DNA of 5,169 bases from NCBI GenBank assembly GCA_026394435.1, contig JAPKYG010000049.1, forward strand, positions 1-5,169, written 5' to 3'. Source of the DNA: Methanobacteriota archaeon. Its GTDB lineage: Archaea > Thermoplasmatota > E2 > DHVEG-1. How positions within the stretch are numbered: position 1 is the first letter of the stretch; each line of letters begins with the position of its first letter. The position numbers were made by a program, and so were the translations under genes. Shown in pieces: positions 1 to 4,789 of the stretch. A model generated the notes under the pieces. The model was not told where the DNA came from. It searched no databases and was given only the letters and a program-made list of their open reading frames with translations.

Positions 1-13
1 TTCTCCGATAATC

Positions 14-22
14 TTATATAAA
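14..22 (+). promoter_or_regulatory. Candidate TATA box, distal promoter
   Basis: The sequence TTATATAAA is a good match to an archaeal TATA box. Initiation about 25 nt downstream would start the RNA near 40-45 and give the five-gene cluster a leader of roughly 95 nt. That leader would carry an SD-like AAGGAGG at 51-57 with no reading frame behind it. A gene upstream of the window could also own this signal, so the assignment is tentative. Confidence 0.35.
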
Positions 23-80
23 CATTTCTGTTTTAGGGTAAAAAGTAGGCAAGGAGGATAATTAAATAACTGCTGACAAA

Positions 81-91
81 CTTTTAATAAA
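81..91 (+). promoter_or_regulatory. Candidate TATA box, proximal promoter of the five-gene cluster
   Basis: The run CTTTTAATAAA lies about 50 nt before the first start codon. Initiation about 25 nt downstream would fall near 110-115 and leave an untranslated leader of about 25-30 nt, enough to contain the GAGG at 130-133. It is a weaker TATA match than the one at 14-22, and the sequence alone does not decide which is used. Confidence 0.35.
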
Positions 92-139
92 CACCTAATA
101 TTTTACCTCCATGTTTTTACGCTGAGTAAGAGGCAGAAA

Positions 140-1012
140 ATGGACGACGAATCACTTGAAGAAATGTCCCGAAAAAAAGATGATCTGCAAGAAAAAGCCA
201 ATCGACTGAAGAAGAACCGAGACGAATTACACGACCAGTCGAAGAAGATGGCGAAAGAACGCGATGAGATCAACGCGAAGGTTCGACAGATACGAAACCA
301 GATCAGCGAACATAAAAAGAAACGCGATGAGTACAACGAACGCGTCAAACACGCAAAAGAACAACGAAATGAATTCTCCACGAATCATCTCGAACTAAAA
401 AAGAAAATCAAAGATCTAGAACGAGAACGAACCTCAAGCTCTGGCGTGAATGTCAATGAATTGAAACAATATCTCAGAAAACTTGAAAACGAACAGATGA
501 CCCAGCCGATGTCAGCTCAGAAAGAAAGAAAACTGATTGACACGATTAAAGGGATTCATTTAAAAATCAAAGACGCAGATGAAAAATTAGACAAGGATCC
601 GAAGCTGAAAAAAGCAATCGAAGAAGAAAAACTCATGCGACAGAAAGCAGAGAAACAACATGAGCTCGTTGAAAAAATGGCGAAGAAAGCCCAAGAGGAA
701 CACCAAGGAATGCTTGAACAATTAAAACAACTTGACAAACTCGTCAAACGAACAACAGAGATCCAAGAAAATATTGTCGTGACAAAGATTGAGGCAGATA
801 AGGTTCATAAAGAATTCATCGACAATGTAAACAATATCCATGAACTGGAGAAAAATATCTCAAGCACGGAGAAGAAGAAAGAGAAAAAGAAAAAGATGGC
901 TGATGTCTCTGCTGCCCAGAAAGAAGCAGATGACGTCTTCGACCGATTCAAACGAGGAGAAAAACTCAGCACGGAGGATCTTATGATTCTCCAGAAAGCA
1001 GGATTATTATAA
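140..1012 (+). CDS. Archaeal coiled-coil protein, COG1340-like
   Basis: Encodes 290 residues, very rich in Lys, Glu, Gln and Arg and almost without Cys, Trp or Pro, as expected of a long alpha-helical coiled coil. No signal peptide or membrane segment is visible, so it should be cytoplasmic. Residues 1-97 are one helix. A Ser/Gly/Asn break at about 98-106 is followed by a conserved-looking segment (about 107-135, with MTQPMSAQKERKLI), a second long helical part to about 255, and a C-terminal tail ending RGEKLSTEDLMILQKAGLL. This order and the tail match the archaeal COG1340 family, whose members are uncharacterised and sometimes mislabelled phosphoserine phosphatase; no catalytic motif supports that label. 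The start follows GAGG at 130-133, and an in-frame TGA at 74-76 with no other start codon after it fixes ATG 140. It leads the cluster, 27 nt before aMBF1. Arginine is mostly CGA (12 of 17). Its role is unknown; a translation-linked role is inference from its neighbours. Confidence 0.85.
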   Translation: MDDESLEEMSRKKDDLQEKANRLKKNRDELHDQSKKMAKERDEINAKVRQIRNQISEHKKKRDEYNERVKHAKEQRNEFSTNHLELKKKIKDLERERTSSSGVNVNELKQYLRKLENEQMTQPMSAQKERKLIDTIKGIHLKIKDADEKLDKDPKLKKAIEEEKLMRQKAEKQHELVEKMAKKAQEEHQGMLEQLKQLDKLVKRTTEIQENIVVTKIEADKVHKEFIDNVNNIHELEKNISSTEKKKEKKKKMADVSAAQKEADDVFDRFKRGEKLSTEDLMILQKAGLL

Positions 1013-1025
1013 AGATAATTCCCGT

Positions 1026-1030
1026 GGAGG
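1026..1030 (+). promoter_or_regulatory. Shine-Dalgarno site of the aMBF1 gene
   Basis: GGAGG lies 9 nt before ATG 1040 in the 27-nt gap after the coiled-coil gene. It supports this start, which also puts the first zinc-ribbon cysteine at residue 3, its usual place. Confidence 0.75.
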
Positions 1031-1039
1031 GACTAAGAG

Positions 1040-1531
1040 ATGCCTTGTGAACTTTGTGGGAGAGAGTGTAAAGGGGGTAGAGAAGCGATTATTGATGGTG
1101 CAAAAATGTTCGTATGCCCGGACTGTATCAAATACGCAGAAGCTCCGGTACAAGAAGAACCAGTGAGAACCAATCGTCCGCCCCAAACCCAACGATTCAT
1201 TGTGAAAAAAACACAGAAGCCAGAACGGGACATCTACAAGGACAAGGGCATGGAAAAAGACCTGGTATCAAACTGGAATCATCTTATCGAACAAGCACGA
1301 AAAAAGAAAAGCCTCACCAGGGAAGAACTTGGGTTTAAGATCGGAGAACGCACCGTCACAATCGCGAAACTTGAAAACGGTGACCTCCGACCATCTGATC
1401 AGACTATCGCGAAGCTCGAAAAAGAACTAGGTATCTCACTCATGGAAGAAATAAAAACTAGTCCCACCGGAACGCAGACACGAGCCCAAGGCGGATTTAC
1501 CCTTGGTGATTTTATTAAAACAGAAAAGTAA
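1040..1531 (+). CDS. Archaeal multiprotein bridging factor 1 (aMBF1)
   Basis: Encodes 163 residues. The N-terminus is a zinc ribbon with two CxxC pairs, C3-x2-C6 and C26-x2-C29; C10 is an extra cysteine. A linker of about 45 residues, rich in Pro, Gln and Lys, follows. Residues about 80-137 form a Cro/C1-type helix-turn-helix (HTH_3) containing SLTREELGFKIGERTVTIAKL and the family-typical LEKELGI. A short disordered tail ends the protein. Zinc ribbon plus HTH is the architecture of archaeal MBF1 (COG1813). In archaea this protein has been found bound to 30S and 70S ribosomes through its HTH domain, and the eukaryotic relative MBF1/EDF1 acts on collided ribosomes, so a translation role is at least as likely as transcriptional control. 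It lies 27 nt after the coiled-coil gene and 5 nt before the Sua5-type gene, which suggests co-transcription. No defects seen. Confidence 0.93.
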   Translation: MPCELCGRECKGGREAIIDGAKMFVCPDCIKYAEAPVQEEPVRTNRPPQTQRFIVKKTQKPERDIYKDKGMEKDLVSNWNHLIEQARKKKSLTREELGFKIGERTVTIAKLENGDLRPSDQTIAKLEKELGISLMEEIKTSPTGTQTRAQGGFTLGDFIKTEK

Positions 1532-1536
1532 GACGC

Positions 1537-2133
1537 ATGAAGAAAAACAACTTCTTGGCAGCACTCAAGGCTTTGAAAAATGGAGAACCAATCATTTATC
1601 CAACAGACACGCTTTACGCGCTTGGCGCAGATATCTACAATGAAACAGCGGTGCGAAAAGTATTTGACATCAAACAACGCCCGTACTCAGTTCCGCTCCC
1701 TGTTGCTGTTTCATCGATACAAGCGATTGAAACCATCGCATACATGAACGACGCGGCACATGAAATCATTAAAAAGTTTTTACCAGGAACCTTAACTATT
1801 ATCTTGAAGAAAAAACTTTCTGTCCCCGATATTGTCACAAGCGGACTTGATACTATTGCGGTGCGTATCCCAAACCACACCATCGCATTAGAATTACTCT
1901 CCCAATATGGACCATTAACGGTGACCAGTGCGAATCTCCATCACGAAAAAACCCTAGCTATTATACTGGATATTCTCATACAGTTAGGGACATGCATTCC
2001 TATCTGCTTAAATGACGGGAGACGGGATGCGGTTCCTTCGACGATTGTAGACCTTTCCACCAGCATTCCACGGATTGTTCGCAAAGGTCTGGTCACAGAA
2101 AAAGAACTTCTGGATGTGATAAGCCATGGATGA
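1537..2133 (+). CDS. Threonylcarbamoyl-AMP synthase (TsaC/Sua5/YrdC family)
   Basis: Encodes 198 residues, a single YrdC domain without the extra C-terminal Sua5 domain, so of the short TsaC type. The family makes threonylcarbamoyl-AMP from threonine, bicarbonate and ATP. This is the first step of N6-threonylcarbamoyladenosine (t6A) at position 37 of ANN-decoding tRNAs, completed in archaea by Kae1/KEOPS. Visible motifs are YPTDTLYALGAD at 21-32, the KxR pair K46/R48 in IKQRP, LPGTLTIIL at 82-90, AVRIPNH at 108-114, the TSAN loop at 130-133 and PSTIVDL at 167-173. The stretch just after TSAN reads LHHEKT instead of the usual Ser-Gly-containing loop, a mild divergence. ATG 1537 places the first motif about 20 residues in, as is normal. 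No strong SD is visible, and 5 nt separate it from the aMBF1 stop, so translation may rely on reinitiation. Its last 8 nt overlap the MetAP gene. Confidence 0.93.
   Translation: MKKNNFLAALKALKNGEPIIYPTDTLYALGADIYNETAVRKVFDIKQRPYSVPLPVAVSSIQAIETIAYMNDAAHEIIKKFLPGTLTIILKKKLSVPDIVTSGLDTIAVRIPNHTIALELLSQYGPLTVTSANLHHEKTLAIILDILIQLGTCIPICLNDGRRDAVPSTIVDLSTSIPRIVRKGLVTEKELLDVISHG
2112..2120 (+). promoter_or_regulatory. Shine-Dalgarno site of MetAP inside the Sua5-type gene
   Basis: GGATGTGAT differs by one base from the ideal GGAGGTGAT and ends 5 nt before ATG 2126. It lies within the last codons of the upstream gene and supports the overlapping start. Confidence 0.7.
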
Positions 2134-3028
2134 TACGGTGTATGAGAACTACAAACGTGCAGGTAAGATTGCAGCGGATGCTCGAGACTACGGCGTCACC
2201 CTACTGAAACCAGGAGCACGATTCCTCGATGTCGCAACGGAGATCGAAATCAGAATAAAAGAAAATGGCGCTGGTCTTGCGTTCCCAGTGAATATTGCAC
2301 TCAACACCCTTGCTGCACACTTCAGCCCACGTCACGATGACCAGTCCACTTTCAAGAAAGGAGACGTCGTGAAACTCGATGTCGGCACTCATATAAATGG
2401 CTATATCGCTGATACCGCGATCACCGTTGAACTCGAAACACACGTCTACGATACGATGATTCGGGCATCAAGCGAGGCGTTAGAAAAAGCAATCAGTGTC
2501 CTAAACGTCGAAATCCCCCTCAGCGAGGTAGGAAGGACCATCGAAAACACAATCACCGCCCATGGATATAAACCAATTAATAATCTCATGGGCCACGGGT
2601 TGGATCGATATGAACTCCACTCAGGGTTATCGGTCCCTAATGTAGGAGCACTGGGGGGTAAAACAAAACCAAAAGACGGAGACGTGGTTGCAATTGAGCC
2701 GTTTGCCACGGACGGTGCAGGCCACGTAACATCAGGACAAGGAAGCAATATCTACCTCTGTAGCGATTCACTCAAAGCGAAATTTATTCGCGATAGCAAG
2801 ACAAAACTCCTATTTGAAAAAATAATTACCAATTACAGAACCCTGCCGTTTGCCCAGCGGTGGTGCCATGACCTGTTTCCAAACGGGGGTGATATCGCGT
2901 TAAAAAAATTATCATTTTTAGGCTTGACGAAACACTATCCGCAACTCGTGGAAGCAAAAGGCGGGATGGTGACACAGAAAGAACATACCGTGATAGTAAA
3001 AGAAGATGGATGTGAGGTAATCACATGA
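2126..3028 (+). CDS. map: Methionine aminopeptidase, type II
   Basis: Encodes 300 residues, normal for archaeal type II MetAP. The enzyme removes the initiator methionine from nascent proteins when residue 2 is small, using two metal ions in a pita-bread fold in the cytoplasm. All five metal ligands can be placed: D85 (KLDVG), D96 (IADTA), H157 (NLMGHGLDRY), E191 (AIEPFA) and E286 (QKEHTVIV). Active-site histidines H65 (AAHFSP) and H165 (ELHSG) are also present. The spacing closely follows the Pyrococcus furiosus enzyme (D82, D93, H153, E187, E280). The insertion between H200 and E286 is the helical subdomain that marks type II. The SD GGATGTGAT supports ATG 2126, which overlaps the Sua5-type gene by 8 nt. 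The stop overlaps the next start by 4 nt (ATGA), implying translational coupling. Appears intact and active. Confidence 0.96.
   Translation: MDDTVYENYKRAGKIAADARDYGVTLLKPGARFLDVATEIEIRIKENGAGLAFPVNIALNTLAAHFSPRHDDQSTFKKGDVVKLDVGTHINGYIADTAITVELETHVYDTMIRASSEALEKAISVLNVEIPLSEVGRTIENTITAHGYKPINNLMGHGLDRYELHSGLSVPNVGALGGKTKPKDGDVVAIEPFATDGAGHVTSGQGSNIYLCSDSLKAKFIRDSKTKLLFEKIITNYRTLPFAQRWCHDLFPNGGDIALKKLSFLGLTKHYPQLVEAKGGMVTQKEHTVIVKEDGCEVIT
3014..3022 (+). promoter_or_regulatory. Shine-Dalgarno site of the creatininase-like gene inside MetAP
   Basis: GAGGTAATC matches the ideal GAGGTGATC at all but one base. Its GAGG core is 7 nt before ATG 3025. It fixes the start at the 4-nt ATGA overlap with MetAP. 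Confidence 0.75.
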
Positions 3029-3891
3029 AATCAGCAAAAAACAATGGGAAGAATGAGGCAAAAATCATCCAACTTGAAGAGCTTAACTGGAAACAAATCG
3101 ATTCGCTAGACCGCAAAAAAACCATCTTTTTCATTCCGTTCAGCCCCTTGGAGGAACATGGCCCGCACTTACCTGTTGGTACTGATTTGCTTACCGCACG
3201 GGACGCCGCAAAAGAAGCAATCCGGCTTATCAATAAGAAAAAACCAGAACTAACTATCGTTCTTTTCCCTGCGATCCCTCTTGGGTATTCAAAGATGGCG
3301 TCTGACTTCCCAGGTACCGTATCAACTAAAATAAAAACGCTCAAATCGATCGTTTCTGATGTCTGTTCCTCTCTTGCCAAATTTGGTTTTAAATACTTTG
3401 TCATATGCACGTTTCACATGGATCTCGGACATCTCAAAGGAATCTATAGCGGCATGAATAAAGCGATGAAAACTCACGGCATCAAAATCATTGAACCTTG
3501 GGGACCGTACTTCCATCATAAGGAGGTAGAAAAACGAGAGCCGCAGGTCGGGTTTGACACGAAAAAAGAAGTACACGCATGTTTCAGAGAAACCTCTCTT
3601 ATGAGCTACCAGTACCCGTACCTTGTTGACCCGTCATATAAGAACTTACAGAGCATTTATCGAGATCTGTATTCACCGCGGGTATTGGGAAAGACGTTTA
3701 AAGATATCGGGATCAACGAAGGATATGTCGGAAGCCCAGCTCGTGCAGATAGCGACTACGGACGATGGTACTTTCAACAAATCGTTGAGACCTACGCGCA
3801 AGCAACACTAGATCTGTTGGATGGAAAAAAACTACCGGAACTTCCAAAAAAGACTCAGCTGCTCATGAGATCCATGTTCTGGATAAAATAG
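3025..3891 (+). CDS. Creatininase-superfamily metal-dependent hydrolase, divergent
   Basis: Encodes 288 residues, about the family length or slightly longer. The superfamily (creatininase, the FAPy deformylase ArfB, MftE) uses a binuclear metal site for amide or lactam hydrolysis. The N-terminal signature SPLEEHGPHLPVGTD (40-54) is clear: E43, H45 and D54 align with creatininase ligands E34, H36 and D45. IPLGYSKMASDFPGT (84-98) matches the usual substrate-loop region. The normally conserved NGHGGN is replaced by TFHMDLGH (129-136), keeping H131 and an acidic residue two further on, D133, like H-x-E in creatininase. The later HAG-x-x-ETS motif reads HACFRETS (184-191), keeping H184 and E189. 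So the metal site looks retained, but the substrate is likely unusual. There is no signal peptide. It overlaps MetAP by 4 nt and has a strong SD. It could be a deformylase or amidase; the exact substrate cannot be told. It ends 5 nt from the convergent pseudogene. Confidence 0.85.
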   Translation: MKSAKNNGKNEAKIIQLEELNWKQIDSLDRKKTIFFIPFSPLEEHGPHLPVGTDLLTARDAAKEAIRLINKKKPELTIVLFPAIPLGYSKMASDFPGTVSTKIKTLKSIVSDVCSSLAKFGFKYFVICTFHMDLGHLKGIYSGMNKAMKTHGIKIIEPWGPYFHHKEVEKREPQVGFDTKKEVHACFRETSLMSYQYPYLVDPSYKNLQSIYRDLYSPRVLGKTFKDIGINEGYVGSPARADSDYGRWYFQQIVETYAQATLDLLDGKKLPELPKKTQLLMRSMFWIK

Positions 3892-3896
3892 TGGTA

Positions 3897-4404
3897 TCAG
3901 GGGATCCGGTGCTCCGCATTACCGTAATACATGGGTTTTGAATGAAACAACCAATTATAGAACCCACCAGAACCAATAAACCTGCAGACCTGTTGGACAG
4001 CCAATCCATTCGCCAACAAACGGAATGCATTGACTGAGGTTTTACTGTTCGTCCAAAATACCGTGTTCTGAAGCCAGCCGACATACACACTCGCCCCGCA
4101 TCAAGAAACTCTTGCACTATCGACGCATCATAGGTAGCGAAACAGTTACCATGTACACAAGCGAATCAGGGAAATCCCCTGGCGCATAATAGTAATCAAT
4201 AAACGCAGGTGTGAACGCCACGATACCTTGATTGCCCACCATGCCTTTGACGATCAGTTTGTTTTGATAATCAAACGCGTATTTCTGTTCAGTCTCATTC
4301 GTCCAGAACTCACCTGTTGCGATCACGACCGCATCTGCTTGATGGTCACCATTCACGTCAAAGTATCCTGCATAGTAAGAGGAAAGAGTGCTGGTTCTTT
4401 TTTT
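3897..4404 (-). pseudogene. Decayed 3' end of a surface-protein-like gene, two frameshifts
   Basis: No intact frame spans this stretch, but three minus-strand frames join into about 170 sensible residues. Frame one (4404 to about 4150) begins near YYAGYFDVNGDHQADAVVIA, an Asp/Asn-rich calcium-loop or FG-GAP-like segment, and runs to PDSLVYM. Frame two (about 4150 to 4094) gives GNCFATYDASIVQEFLDAG. Frame three (about 4097 to 3897) gives GASVYVGWLQNTVFWTN and ends YYGNAEHRIP before TGA at 3899-3897. Adding one base in the GG at about 4149-4150 and one in the C4 run at 4094-4097 restores a single frame. The pattern 'pdsLVyM-x-x-C ... FLdaGAsvYvGW' recalls the C-terminal part of secreted caspase-like (clan CD, C25-like) proteins of archaea; this family guess is weak. 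The 5' end is missing: a stop lies at 4407-4405, and no signal peptide, start or SD is convincing. Remnant status is well supported; function is not. Confidence 0.65.
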
Positions 4405-4419
4405 TCATTTTGTTATTTT
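4395..4419 (+). terminator. T-rich tract, possible terminator
   Basis: A T8 run at 4398-4405 followed by further T4 tracts resembles a U-tract archaeal terminator. It is the first strong T tract after the five-gene cluster, about 500 nt beyond its last stop, so it may end read-through transcription antisense to the pseudogene before the next promoter. It could equally be only part of an A/T-rich promoter region. Confidence 0.35.
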
Positions 4420-4430
4420 GACGAGGTAGC

Positions 4431-4438
4431 TTTATATA
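4431..4438 (+). promoter_or_regulatory. TATA box of the small-gene unit
   Basis: TTTATATA is a near-consensus archaeal TATA box. Initiation about 25 nt downstream would fall near 4456-4462, just at the start of a perfect stem-loop, giving a leader of about 45-50 nt before ATG 4507. The box is nearly symmetric (on the minus strand it reads CATATATAAAG), so minus-strand firing toward 4408 is also conceivable. Confidence 0.6.
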
Positions 4439-4459
4439 TGTTCATTGGCAACAAGTAAC

Positions 4460-4489
4460 ATGATAAGAGAGAACGAGATCTCTTATCGT
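4460..4489 (+). ncRNA. Leader stem-loop of the small-gene mRNA
   Basis: GATAAGAGA (4462-4470) and TCTCTTATC (4479-4487) are perfect inverted repeats with an 8-nt loop, GAACGAGA. In RNA the stem extends by a U-G and an A-U pair to 11 bp (4460-4489). It starts about where transcription from the TATA box at 4431 should begin and ends just before the SD at 4493. A 5'-terminal hairpin could protect the mRNA or bind a regulator; as DNA, the repeat could be an operator covering the start site. Confidence 0.55.
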
Positions 4490-4492
4490 AAA

Positions 4493-4499
4493 GAGGTGA
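4493..4499 (+). promoter_or_regulatory. Shine-Dalgarno site of the 43-residue gene
   Basis: GAGGTGA is a perfect seven-base match to the archaeal SD, 7 nt before ATG 4507. It is the main reason to accept such a short reading frame as a gene. Confidence 0.7.
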
Positions 4500-4506
4500 A
4501 AGAGAG

Positions 4507-4638
4507 ATGATGTATGAAAGCAACGAACAGGATGAGGTTATTGATTTCTGCCTAAAACACGATTTGATCAAAAAGACAGAGCAAGGGTATATCATCAAGA
4601 GAGAATTCTTCGAAATCCTTGATGTATATAACGAGTAG
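4507..4638 (+). CDS. Small protein of 43 residues, unknown function
   Basis: Starts MMYESNEQDEVIDFCLKHDL and ends FFEILDVYNE with a TAG stop. It is acidic and has no membrane segment or signal peptide. The middle, LIKKTEQGYIIKREFFEIL, has the look of a winged-helix wing (hydrophobic strand, polar turn with Gly, second strand, helix), so it may be a free-standing fragment or relic of a winged-helix protein. That is inference from pattern only. Support for a real gene comes from a TATA box at 4431, a leader hairpin, a perfect SD 7 nt upstream, a second small gene with its own SD 10 nt after the stop, and a T-tract terminator after both. A second ATG at 4510 could be the start instead. I do not recognise the family. 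Confidence 0.6.
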   Translation: MMYESNEQDEVIDFCLKHDLIKKTEQGYIIKREFFEILDVYNE

Positions 4639-4644
4639 AGGTGA
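4639..4644 (+). promoter_or_regulatory. Shine-Dalgarno site of the 32-residue gene
   Basis: AGGTGA here, or AGAGGTGA counting from 4637, starts in the stop codon of the preceding gene and ends 4 nt before ATG 4649. Such tight packing indicates two genes on one message. Confidence 0.65.
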
Positions 4645-4648
4645 ACAC

Positions 4649-4747
4649 ATGGCTTTAACCCAACAACAAAAGGAACAGATCCTGAAATTTCTTGCCTCCT
4701 CAGCGCAAAAAAGTAATTTAGTAAAAGAAGTCACGAAAAAAGAATAA
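4649..4747 (+). CDS. Very small protein of 32 residues, unknown function
   Basis: The product begins MALTQQQKEQILKFLAS and ends LVKEVTKKE. It is basic, lacks Cys, Trp and Pro, and should form one amphipathic helix (about residues 4-17) followed by a second short, lysine-rich helix. There is no transmembrane segment. It lies 10 nt after the 43-residue gene, has a near-perfect SD, and is followed 17 nt later by the T-tract terminator, so it reads as the last gene of a two-gene unit. The acidic-then-basic pair could form a complex, for instance of antitoxin-toxin or regulator-partner type, but nothing in the sequence names such a function. It could also be the stub of a longer helix-turn-helix protein. 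The family is not recognised. Confidence 0.55.
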   Translation: MALTQQQKEQILKFLASSAQKSNLVKEVTKKE

Positions 4748-4764
4748 ACAGTTGTGACTGAGCC

Positions 4765-4787
4765 TTTTTCTTATTTTTCGTATTTTT
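4765..4787 (+). terminator. Triple T5 terminator of the small-gene unit
   Basis: Three T5 runs lie at 4765-4769, 4774-4778 and 4783-4787, regularly 9 nt apart, starting 17 nt after the last stop codon. No hairpin is needed: T-rich tracts directly terminate archaeal RNA polymerase, helped by the factor aCPSF1/FttA. This marks the end of the small-gene transcript. Confidence 0.65.
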
Positions 4788-4789
4788 CA

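Noticed and set aside
103..381. Minus-strand frame of 92 codons opposite the coiled-coil gene
   Set aside because: Its Ser/Phe/Cys-rich translation is the mirror of Lys/Glu-rich coding sequence on the plus strand, and the plus-strand gene is clearly real.
140..1012. Phosphoserine phosphatase label for the first gene
   Set aside because: Members of this coiled-coil family are sometimes so named, but there is no DxDxT phosphatase motif and the protein is almost wholly coiled coil.
1399..1883. Minus-strand frames opposite aMBF1 and the Sua5-type gene
   Set aside because: No motif or SD, and fully covered by well-recognised plus-strand genes.
2201..2748. Minus-strand frames opposite MetAP
   Set aside because: Shadow frames; the plus strand carries all five MetAP metal ligands.
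4228..4458. Plus-strand frame of 76 codons across the pseudogene start and the small-gene promoter
   Set aside because: It runs antisense to the coherent minus-strand remnant, through the T8 tract and TATA box, and has no SD; the composition is that of non-coding sequence.
4636..4638. TAG as possible pyrrolysine codon joining the two small frames
   Set aside because: Read-through reaches a TGA one codon later and the second frame is out of register with its own SD, so TAG is an ordinary stop.
4413..4734. Two minus-strand frames of about 60 codons opposite the small genes
   Set aside because: No SD or promoter in the right place, whereas both plus-strand small frames have near-perfect SDs and a terminator.
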